A stretch of DNA of 64,000 nucleotides. Source: Panacagrimonas sp963975245 (GTDB lineage Bacteria; Pseudomonadota; Gammaproteobacteria; Nevskiales; Nevskiaceae). The notes beneath the pieces are model-generated. The model did not search any database. It had not been told where the DNA came from and saw only the letters and a list, made by a program, of their open reading frames with translations. Every line of letters starts with the position of its first letter. Within the stretch, counting starts at the first letter, position 1. The translations under genes and the position numbers were made by a program. The DNA is taken from the NCBI GenBank assembly GCA_963975245.1, contig CAXBFJ010000005.1:1-64000 (forward strand), in the 5' to 3' direction. Below are positions 58,065 through 64,000 of this stretch, piece after piece.

Positions 58065-58814
58065 TCAGGGGCGTGCGTAGGTATTGCCGCTGATCCCGGC
58101 GCTGTCGGGTCCCAGCAACCACAGCAAGCGCGCCAGGCGTGACTCCGGCAGCGGCGCTGAAACCGGCGACTCTCCCGAGAAGCCCTGCATGCGAAGCGCG
58201 GTGCGCATGGGGCCTGGGTCGACAACATTGAACCTGAGATTCTGGTCCGGCGTGAGCTCTGCGGCGAGCGCGAGGTTGAGTTCAGCCGCTGCATTCTTTG
58301 CAATGCCATAGATACCGCGAAAAGGACGGACGTTGTCGCGGTCGCCATCCTGAATCTGGATGACTGAGGCATCTGGAGATCGCCTGAGCAGGGGTAGGCA
58401 CTGCCGGGTCAGGGTATAGGCCGCAGTCAGGTTAACCTGCAAACTGTCCAGCCATTCGCGTGGCTCAAGATCTTCCATGCGAGCAAAGCTCTTGAAATGC
58501 GCCGCTGCATGGACAAGGCCATCCAGACGTCCAAGGTTCTGCTCAAGACTTGCCGCAAAGGCCTCGTATTCACCCCATGTGGCTGTCATCAGGTTCATGG
58601 GCAGAATGGCGGGTTGTACGCCACCTTCGGCTTCGATCTGATCGTAGACAGCTTCGAGCTTCTTGACCGACCTGCCGCTGAGAACCACGGTTGCGCCCAA
58701 CTTGGCGCAGGCAATGGAAAGTGCACTGCCCAGACCGCCACTGGCCCCGGTGATGACAATGACGCGTCCCTTGAGCATCTGGGGCGAGGGCTGGTATTCG
58801 AATTCAGAGCTCAC
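58065..58814 (-). CDS. YciK-like short-chain dehydrogenase
   Basis: A 249-residue SDR oxidoreductase. VIVITGASGGLGSALSIACA (nucleotide-binding TGxxxGxG), VHAAAHF (the NAG-like position) and the catalytic YGIAK pair are present. It follows mupP by 58 nt in the same direction, and the row ubiG-mupP-SDR matches Pseudomonas, where the third gene is a YciK-type SDR. GTG 58814 is selected, because the family begins with EYQPSPQMLKGRV-like residues; an ATG at 58778 is the alternative. Substrate unknown. Confidence 0.87.
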   Translation of the reverse strand: MSSEFEYQPSPQMLKGRVIVITGASGGLGSALSIACAKLGATVVLSGRSVKKLEAVYDQIEAEGGVQPAILPMNLMTATWGEYEAFAASLEQNLGRLDGLVHAAAHFKSFARMEDLEPREWLDSLQVNLTAAYTLTRQCLPLLRRSPDASVIQIQDGDRDNVRPFRGIYGIAKNAAAELNLALAAELTPDQNLRFNVVDPGPMRTALRMQGFSGESPVSAPLPESRLARLLWLLGPDSAGISGNTYARP

Positions 58815-58872
58815 GATTTTCGGGCAATTCTTCGGTGTAGTAAGAATGTTTCTTGGGAAACGGACTGGGCTT

Positions 58873-59535
58873 TCAGGCCAGCAGTCCGTGCAGGTCAGCC
58901 ACAGAATTGCAGATGATGTCTGAGCCCCATTGGCTGATCTGTGTCTGGCCGATATATCCCCAGGCTGCCGCAACACTGGGCATACCGGCATTGCGGGCGG
59001 CCGTTATGTCGCGAGCATCATCGCCTACATAGATGCAGTCCTCAGGTTTCAGACTGATCTGATCGCAGGCCAGCAGCAGGCCGTCTGGGGCAGGTTTGGG
59101 ATTTGGGGTGCTGTCACCGCTGACCACGCTCGCCGCATGTTCCGCCATGCCCAGTTCCTTGAGCAGGGGCTGGGTCAGCCAGCCCGGCTTGTTGGTGACG
59201 ACGCCCCACTGAATATCCTTGAGACGCAATGCCAGCAGCAACTCGCTGATGCCGGGAAAGGGCTTCGAGCTAACTGCAATGTTGGCGCGATAAAAGGCGA
59301 GCAGACTGTCACGGCGCACAGGAAATTCGGCATGGTCAGGTTCCATGTCCAGCGCCACCTTGAGCAGCCCGCGTGCGCCGGATGACGCCGCTGGTCGGTA
59401 GTCCACCAGTGGCAGTGCGGGCAGGCCACATTCCTTGCGGACATGGTTGGCAGCCTGACCAAGGTCCGGTGCGGTATCCACCAATGTGCCGTCCAGATCA
59501 AACAGCCAGGCCTTCGCCGTCAGGGGAGCTTTCAT
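58873..59535 (-). CDS. mupP: HAD phosphatase, probably N-acetylmuramate 6-phosphate phosphatase MupP
   Basis: A 220-residue HAD enzyme. FDLDGTLVDTAPDL (nucleophile Asp), VVTNKPGW (motif II), NPKPAPDGLLLAC (motif III Lys) and YVGDDARDITAARNAG (motif IV) are present. By sequence it could be called phosphoglycolate phosphatase (Gph). The gene order mtnA, mtaD, ubiG, this gene, SDR is that of Pseudomonas mtnA-mtaD-ubiG-mupP-SDR, and MupP removes phosphate from MurNAc 6-phosphate in cell-wall recycling. Synteny therefore favours MupP. It overlaps ubiG by four bases. The substrate is inferred. Confidence 0.85.
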   Translation of the reverse strand: MKAPLTAKAWLFDLDGTLVDTAPDLGQAANHVRKECGLPALPLVDYRPAASSGARGLLKVALDMEPDHAEFPVRRDSLLAFYRANIAVSSKPFPGISELLLALRLKDIQWGVVTNKPGWLTQPLLKELGMAEHAASVVSGDSTPNPKPAPDGLLLACDQISLKPEDCIYVGDDARDITAARNAGMPSVAAAWGYIGQTQISQWGSDIICNSVADLHGLLA

Positions 59536-60233
59536 GCGGGACGCCGACAGTGCAGCAGATAATTGACATCCACATCATCAGCCAGACGCGCGGACTTGGT
59601 CAGTGGGTTGTAGCGCAGCCCGCGCAGACTCACTTCCTGCAGTCCTGACTCCCGGCACCATGCGGTGAGTTCCGAGGGGCGGATGAACTTGGCGTAATCG
59701 TGTGTGCCACGCGGAATCAGGCCCATGACGTATTCGGCGCCGACGATGGCCAGCGCAAAGCTTTTCGGATTGCGGTTGATGGTGGAGAAGATCACGTCGC
59801 CGCCAGGTTTCACCAGATTGAAGCAGGCCTGCACGATGCTGCCGGGGTCTGGCACGTGCTCCAGCATCTCCAGACAACACACCACGTCGAAGGATGCCGC
59901 TTGCTTTGCGGCCAGTTGCTCGGCGGAAATCAGCTGATAGTTGATATCCAGCCCGGATTGCTTTGCGTGTGCCTGAGCGGCGCCCAGAACCTCACCCGCC
60001 ATGTCGATGCCGCTGGTCATTGCGCCTTTGGTGGCAAGGGCCTCGGACAGGATGCCGCCACCGCAGCCGACATCCAGTGCCGTTTTGGACGCAAGCCCGC
60101 CGCAGGCCTGCTCAATGAAACGCAGCCGTGGAGGGTTGAGTGCGTGCAGCGGCCCCATCTCGCCTTGTGGGTCCCACCAGGTCTTGGCCAGACGGTCAAA
60201 GTGACCGATCTCGGCATTGTCTACATTGCTCAT
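59532..60233 (-). CDS. ubiG: Ubiquinone biosynthesis O-methyltransferase
   Basis: A 233-residue SAM-dependent methyltransferase that performs both O-methylations in ubiquinone synthesis. LDVGCGGGILSEALA is the SAM motif I; the N-terminal FDRLAKTWWDPQGEMGPLHA and NPPRLRFIE, and ISTINRNPKSFALAIVGAEY near the middle, are typical of UbiG. ATG 60233 gives MSNVDNAEIGHFDRLA, the usual beginning. mupP overlaps its stop by four bases. It follows mtaD by 18 nt on the same strand. Confidence 0.95.
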   Translation of the reverse strand: MSNVDNAEIGHFDRLAKTWWDPQGEMGPLHALNPPRLRFIEQACGGLASKTALDVGCGGGILSEALATKGAMTSGIDMAGEVLGAAQAHAKQSGLDINYQLISAEQLAAKQAASFDVVCCLEMLEHVPDPGSIVQACFNLVKPGGDVIFSTINRNPKSFALAIVGAEYVMGLIPRGTHDYAKFIRPSELTAWCRESGLQEVSLRGLRYNPLTKSARLADDVDVNYLLHCRRPA

Positions 60234-60251
60234 GGCGTCTCTTGTATTCAG

Positions 60252-61589
60252 TCAGCGCTTGTTCTGCAGGCGGGATTGCCATTGCGCAGCTTTGGCGGTG
60301 GCCTCGTTCTCATCCACGCTCAGAAGCTGGCGATCTTTCATCAGCGCGCGGCCCGCCACAAAGACATGGCTGACGTCGGCGCGGTTGGCAGCGTAGACCA
60401 GATGCGAGACCAGGTTGTAACAGGGGCGTGAATGAATGCCGGAGAGATCAACGGCGATGAAGTCCGCCGACTTGCCTGCCAGCAGCGAGCCGATTTCATC
60501 GCCAAGGCCAAGGGCCCGTGCCCCGCCCAGTGTTGCAGCGTGCAATGCAGCTTCGGCAGGAAACGCGCGGGCATCGCCGTTGACACCCTTGGCCAGCAGC
60601 GCTGCGGTGCGCATCTCGCTGAACATGTCCAGATCATTGTTGGACGCAGCACCGTCAGTGCCGATGCCCAGATTGATGCCGGCATCCAGAATTTTCTGCA
60701 CTGGGCAAAATCCACTGGCCAGCTTCAGATTGGACTCGGGGCAATGCGCAATGTGAATGCCGAACTCGGCGGCCTCGGCTATTTCATCCTCAGTGAGCTG
60801 CGTCATGTGCACAGCCACGAAGCTCGGACCAAGCAGGCCCAGATTCTTCAGCCGTTGCCAGGGGCGCAGGCCGGTTTTTTTGACAGCGTCAGCTACTTCA
60901 AATGCAGTCTCATGGACATGCATGTGAATGCCGATATCGAGTTCCTCCGCATAGGCACGTACTTTTTCCAGTGGGCCGTCACTGACGGTATAGGGCGCGT
61001 GCGGGGCAAAGATCGTGCGCATCAAGGGGTTGCCGCGCAAACGGTCGTGGACCTCGATGCCTTTGGCGAAGTATTCATCCGGGCCCGAGCCCCAGGCCGA
61101 CGGAAAATCGAGCAAGATCAGATTGACCATGGCGCGCATGCCGGCAGCGGTGAAGCCCTCGGCGGTGGCGTCTGGGAAAAAATACATGTCGTTGACGCAG
61201 GTGACGCCGCCACGAATGAACTCTGCGGCCGCGAGCCTGACACCGTCCAGACAATACTGGCGCGACATGTGCGCGGCCTCGGCGGGCCAGATGTGGTCCT
61301 GGAGCCAGTCCATCAGGGGCAGGTCATCTGCCAGGCCGCGCATGAGGCTCATCGCCGCGTGTGTGTGCGTATTCACCAGCCCGGGCATCAGCGCGTGGCC
61401 GGGAAGATCAAGCGTCTGCTTCGCGCTGAACTTTGCTCTGGCTGAGTCCGCAGGCTCAACCGCGACAATGCGACCGGCATCCACCACCAATGCGTGATTC
61501 GTCAACACCATGCCAGCAGGTTCGACAGGAACGATGTGGCCCGCGCAGATCAGCAGGTCAACGGATGATTTATCGGCGGCATCAGACAA
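60252..61589 (-). CDS. mtaD: 5-methylthioadenosine/S-adenosylhomocysteine deaminase (TRZ/ATZ amidohydrolase)
   Basis: A 445-residue metal-dependent amidohydrolase. PGLVNTHTHAAMSL is the metal HxH; the next histidine is in IHMHVHETAFE, and HCPESNLKL and GTDGAASNNDLDM supply the remaining ligands. MtaD turns methylthioadenosine into methylthioinosine, and in Pseudomonas it feeds purine and methionine salvage. The mtnA gene lies divergently 65 nt upstream. ATG 61589 is used. ubiG follows by 18 nt, so the row mtaD-ubiG-mupP-SDR may be a single transcript. Confidence 0.93.
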   Translation of the reverse strand: MSDAADKSSVDLLICAGHIVPVEPAGMVLTNHALVVDAGRIVAVEPADSARAKFSAKQTLDLPGHALMPGLVNTHTHAAMSLMRGLADDLPLMDWLQDHIWPAEAAHMSRQYCLDGVRLAAAEFIRGGVTCVNDMYFFPDATAEGFTAAGMRAMVNLILLDFPSAWGSGPDEYFAKGIEVHDRLRGNPLMRTIFAPHAPYTVSDGPLEKVRAYAEELDIGIHMHVHETAFEVADAVKKTGLRPWQRLKNLGLLGPSFVAVHMTQLTEDEIAEAAEFGIHIAHCPESNLKLASGFCPVQKILDAGINLGIGTDGAASNNDLDMFSEMRTAALLAKGVNGDARAFPAEAALHAATLGGARALGLGDEIGSLLAGKSADFIAVDLSGIHSRPCYNLVSHLVYAANRADVSHVFVAGRALMKDRQLLSVDENEATAKAAQWQSRLQNKR

Positions 61590-61654
61590 TGGGGTTCACA
61601 CAAGATCGCTAGAATCAGCCCGAATTCTAACGACTTCCGAAGCGGCGCAAACAA

Positions 61655-62650
61655 ATGAACTCGACCGTACAAGCCCTGGTGTGGCAAGACAACGCCCTGA
61701 AATTGCTGGATCAGCGCGCACTGCCGGCTCAGGAATCCTGGATTGAATGCCGCAACGCGAAAGATGTTGCAACGGCGATTACAGAGATGGTGGTGCGCGG
61801 TGCGCCTGCGATCGGCATTGCTGCGGCATATGGCTTGGCACTGGAAGCCGGGGCAGGGGGTGACATGATCGCAGCGCACAAGGTTTTGGTCCAATCACGC
61901 CCGACCGCTGTCAACCTGCATTGGGCGCTGGCCCGCATGTCTGAAAAGGGCGGTGATTCATTTGAGTCGCTGCTTGCTCAAGCCAAGTGCATCCATCAGG
62001 AAGACCTGCAACAGAATCTGCGCATGGCAGAACTGGGTGCACAGCTCATCGACAAGGGTTCGCGCGTGCTGACACATTGCAACACGGGCGCGCTAGCAAC
62101 CGGAGGGCATGGCACCGCGCTAGGGGTGATCCGGACGGCATGGGCACAAGGCCGAATCGAACAGGTCTACAACACCGAGACGCGTCCCTGGTTGCAGGGC
62201 GCGCGGCTCACCGCCTGGGAACTGCAGCGCGAAGGTATTCCCGGAAAACTGATAGCGGACAGTGCCGCTGCGCACCTCATGAAAACCGAGAAGATTGACT
62301 GGGTGATTGTTGGAGCTGACCGCATCGCCGCCAACGGTGACACCGCGAACAAGATCGGCACTTACGCACTGGCCATAGCCGCCCGGCACCACGGCGCAAA
62401 GTTTATGGTCGTGGCCCCCAGTGGAACCTTCGATCTGGCGTGCCCCAATGGCGAAGCGATTCCGATCGAGATGCGGGATGATTCTGAATTGAGTGAGGTG
62501 CAGGGCCTCAGGCTTGCCCCGGAGCGCACCGCCGGTTGGAACCCCGTTTTTGATGTGACGCCCTCAAGCTTGATTGATGCTTTTGTCTGCGAAAAAGGTT
62601 GTCTCAATGAGGCTGATATTTCCGGCCTGCATCAACTGATTGCCATTTGA
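61655..62650 (+). CDS. mtnA: Methylthioribose-1-phosphate isomerase
   Basis: A 331-residue sugar-phosphate isomerase in the methionine salvage pathway, turning methylthioribose 1-phosphate into methylthioribulose 1-phosphate. VRGAPAIGIAAAYGLAL (phosphate site), LTHCNTGALATGGHGTALGV (catalytic Cys) and VGADRIAANGDTANKIGTY (catalytic Asp) are present. ATG 61655 begins MNSTVQALVW. It is divergent from mtaD and convergent with the small exported gene, whose stop is eight bases away. Further mtn genes are not in the window. Confidence 0.95.
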   Translation: MNSTVQALVWQDNALKLLDQRALPAQESWIECRNAKDVATAITEMVVRGAPAIGIAAAYGLALEAGAGGDMIAAHKVLVQSRPTAVNLHWALARMSEKGGDSFESLLAQAKCIHQEDLQQNLRMAELGAQLIDKGSRVLTHCNTGALATGGHGTALGVIRTAWAQGRIEQVYNTETRPWLQGARLTAWELQREGIPGKLIADSAAAHLMKTEKIDWVIVGADRIAANGDTANKIGTYALAIAARHHGAKFMVVAPSGTFDLACPNGEAIPIEMRDDSELSEVQGLRLAPERTAGWNPVFDVTPSSLIDAFVCEKGCLNEADISGLHQLIAI

Positions 62651-62657
62651 TCCATGG

Positions 62658-62909
62658 CTATTCCGGGATGTGTATCGTCGGGCGCTCGGTACGAGACCCG
62701 CCGTTGCGTTGCGGCGGAGCAGGGATGTAAGGCGGAATAGCGATAATCTGCTTTCCGTCGTCGTCTTCTTTCCTTGTCTTGATTGCATCCTCAGCTGGAA
62801 CAACGACTGTAGTCTCGTGAGCGCTTTTGCCAGCCTGTGCGAAGACTGGGGAAATGTTGAGGCATGTCAGGATCATCGCCGCAACAAGGCCAATTCGTTT
62901 TGTGTTCAC
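62658..62909 (-). CDS. Small exported proline-rich protein of unknown function
   Basis: An 83-residue protein with a signal peptide (NTKRIGLVAAMILTCLNISP, cleavage near VFAQA) and a short mature part of about 58 residues with a charged middle (DAIKTRKEDDDGK) and a proline-rich segment (AIPPYIPAPPQRNGG). Start is GTG 62909, with GGAG ten bases upstream. It lies 64 nt after pilE on the same strand and may be the last gene of a pilY1-pilE row. No domain. It is convergent with mtnA. Confidence 0.6.
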   Translation of the reverse strand: MNTKRIGLVAAMILTCLNISPVFAQAGKSAHETTVVVPAEDAIKTRKEDDDGKQIIAIPPYIPAPPQRNGGSRTERPTIHIPE

Positions 62910-62973
62910 AGGTTATGGCTCCGTTTTGGTTGATCCACAAATTCAGACAAGAGTGAGAACTGGCTCGTCATTT

Positions 62974-63426
62974 CTAGCGTTGATTCCAAGTTTGCTCTGA
63001 GGCTTGAATGGTGCCGTTGTTATCTTTATCCCATTCCTTGGCGCCATCGTGGTAAAGCCTCATGAAACCGTCGTTTGCGTTTGCTTTTCCGCTGACGGGC
63101 CGCGCAACGATGCGGAATGTCGTTCCGGTTGAGGCCGCGACGAAGGCGTAAATATTGGACGTTTTCACGTCTGATTCCACGTTTTGGATATAGGCCGTCA
63201 GCTCGGCGTTGGTGCCATAGGTGTTTCGTTGGGTGAAATATTTCTCAGCACTAAGCGCCATTTGCATCAGTGTTTTCTGCGCGTCCACACGATTGGTGCG
63301 GATCACGTATCCCTTGTAGCTTGGGTAGGCGATCGCGGCGAGGATGCCGACAATTGCAACCGTGATCATGAGCTCGATTAGTGTGAATCCAATTGCGCCT
63401 TTTCTCAGGCGTTGTCCTGTCGTCAT
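62974..63426 (-). CDS. pilE: Type IV pilin-like protein PilE (minor pilin)
   Basis: A 150-residue prepilin. The leader MTTGQRLRKGAIG is cut before FTLIELMITVAIVGILAAIA, with the Glu at +5 needed for assembly; the hydrophobic helix continues to about residue 37. The rest reads as the pilin beta domain. I see no cysteine pair, which sets it apart from many major pilins; PilE of the pilY1 cluster is a minor pilin. ATG 63426 overlaps the pilY1 stop by four bases, as in pilY1-pilE of Pseudomonas-like clusters. DKDNNG near the end resembles a calcium loop. Confidence 0.92.
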   Translation of the reverse strand: MTTGQRLRKGAIGFTLIELMITVAIVGILAAIAYPSYKGYVIRTNRVDAQKTLMQMALSAEKYFTQRNTYGTNAELTAYIQNVESDVKTSNIYAFVAASTGTTFRIVARPVSGKANANDGFMRLYHDGAKEWDKDNNGTIQASEQTWNQR

Positions 63427-64000
63427 GGCGCAATTTCTCTCCAGGTAAGACGACCCACCCTGCCGGATGCGGCTTCGCCAAATACGGCGGTCGTGCCATC
63501 TGACTGCACGGAGTACTTCGCCTCTTGGCTCGGTGTCAGTGAAAGTACGGCCGGCGTGGATAGCATGCCGTCGTCTGACTTCAGGCCGCTGACGGTCCAA
63601 TCGTCTTCATCGATGTCGCCATCGCCGTCGACATCGTAGCGATCATTCTCATCCACGAGCAGGTTGTCGGTGATATCCAGTGCGGGCTTGCGTGGGCGAC
63701 CTCCGTCGCGGGCGTCTATTTCCATCAGCCATCCAGTGCCATCAGGGTTGCAGGCGTCATCAGATGGCACCAGTGTTGTGAACACGATTCGGCCTGACCT
63801 GAGAATGGGTTTGCTGATCTGTCTCTCGCCCAGGTTTAATCCTGATGCGGCAGATGCATCATTTACGGTGCCGTTGTTGGTGTTGTACAGATCAATGTAC
63901 CAACCTTTATGAGTGCTCAGGTCCAGTACGTTCTGGGAGGTGAGCCTTCCTCTTTGGCCGCTGGCAACCGTCACTTCCCTGATCACGGTCTGTTCAAGCA
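63423..64000 (-). CDS. pilY1: PilY1-type pilus tip-associated protein, C-terminal part (cut by window)
   Basis: The frame is open to the right edge, so only the last 191 residues are seen. They match the end of the PilY1 propeller: KGWYIDLYN, LNLGERQISKPILRSGRIVF, TLVPSDDACNPDGTGWLMEI. Near the end DVDGDGDIDEDD is an EF-hand-like calcium loop; in Pseudomonas calcium binding by PilY1 controls pilus extension and retraction. PilY1 sits at the pilus tip or cell surface and works with the minor pilins. The stop codon overlaps the pilE start by four bases, so the two are co-translated. Confidence 0.9.
   Translation of the reverse strand, partial: LEQTVIREVTVASGQRGRLTSQNVLDLSTHKGWYIDLYNTNNGTVNDASAASGLNLGERQISKPILRSGRIVFTTLVPSDDACNPDGTGWLMEIDARDGGRPRKPALDITDNLLVDENDRYDVDGDGDIDEDDWTVSGLKSDDGMLSTPAVLSLTPSQEAKYSVQSDGTTAVFGEAASGRVGRLTWREIAP

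Overview
The window looks like chromosomal DNA of a free-living, aerobic gammaproteobacterium. Three conserved gene orders support this: uvrC-pgsA-tRNA-Gly-tRNA-Cys-tRNA-Leu (the same order as E. coli uvrC-pgsA-glyW-cysT-leuZ), mtnA/mtaD-ubiG-mupP-yciK-like SDR (as in Pseudomonas), and site-2 protease-trpS-GNAT-scpA-scpB-rluB. No phage, CRISPR array, plasmid or rRNA operon was seen. The species cannot be named from the sequence alone. Both edges cut genes: a 2Fe-2S redox protein on the left and pilY1 on the right.

Layout. 0-5 kb is the most accessory-like part: a probably frameshifted ferredoxin-domain gene, a hemerythrin, a VF530-type DNA-binding protein, an MHS-family transporter with a decayed IS3 transposase end just upstream, a lipoprotein of unknown function, and a secreted-protein gene broken by one amber codon. 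4.9-9.4 kb is the nrdA-nrdB operon with a good pair of NrdR boxes. 9.9-16 kb holds an OmpA-type protein with six thrombospondin type 3 calcium repeats, an acyl-CoA dehydrogenase next to the degenerate tail of a second copy, a LOG-family nucleotide hydrolase, a TIGR04282-type transferase, tRNA-Ala(CGC) and a VOC protein. 16-21 kb has a Pit phosphate transporter, dsbB, rraA and a secreted protein of unknown function. 21-24 kb is the glyoxylate shunt (aceB, aceA). 24-33 kb has an RND/MMPL exporter, a TPR protein, a DUF2780 protein, an SRPBCC-GyrI protein and a Tat-exported PhoX phosphatase with a possible Pho half-box.

33-37 kb contains uvrC, pgsA and three tRNA genes. Between pgsA and the tRNAs lie two families of tandem repeats; one is a 142-bp unit that carries the last codons of pgsA. 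37-44 kb has a phosphatase-synthase fusion that best fits glucosylglycerol (compatible solute) synthesis, a sodium:solute symporter overlapping it tail to tail, a ketopantoate-reductase-like gene, a MerR regulator and a lipoprotein built from 23-residue repeats. 45-48.5 kb is a two-gene unit: a LolA-like secreted protein followed by an RND exporter fused to a cyclic-nucleotide-binding domain. This is the most unusual functional unit here.

48.5-58 kb is largely housekeeping: MAPEG protein, greB, parA, the tightly overlapping yciB-yciI-bolA operon, yciO, a complete HLD-II type haloalkane dehalogenase, a site-2 protease, trpS, a GNAT, scpA-scpB and rluB. 58-64 kb has the minus-strand ubiG-mupP-SDR unit, mtaD and mtnA (methylthioadenosine salvage), a small exported proline-rich protein, pilE and the 3' part of pilY1.

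Together the genes suggest aerobic growth on acetate or fatty acids (acyl-CoA dehydrogenase, glyoxylate shunt), phosphate scavenging, osmotic adaptation, envelope lipid export and type IV pili. All functional calls come from recognised motifs and gene order; no database search was run.
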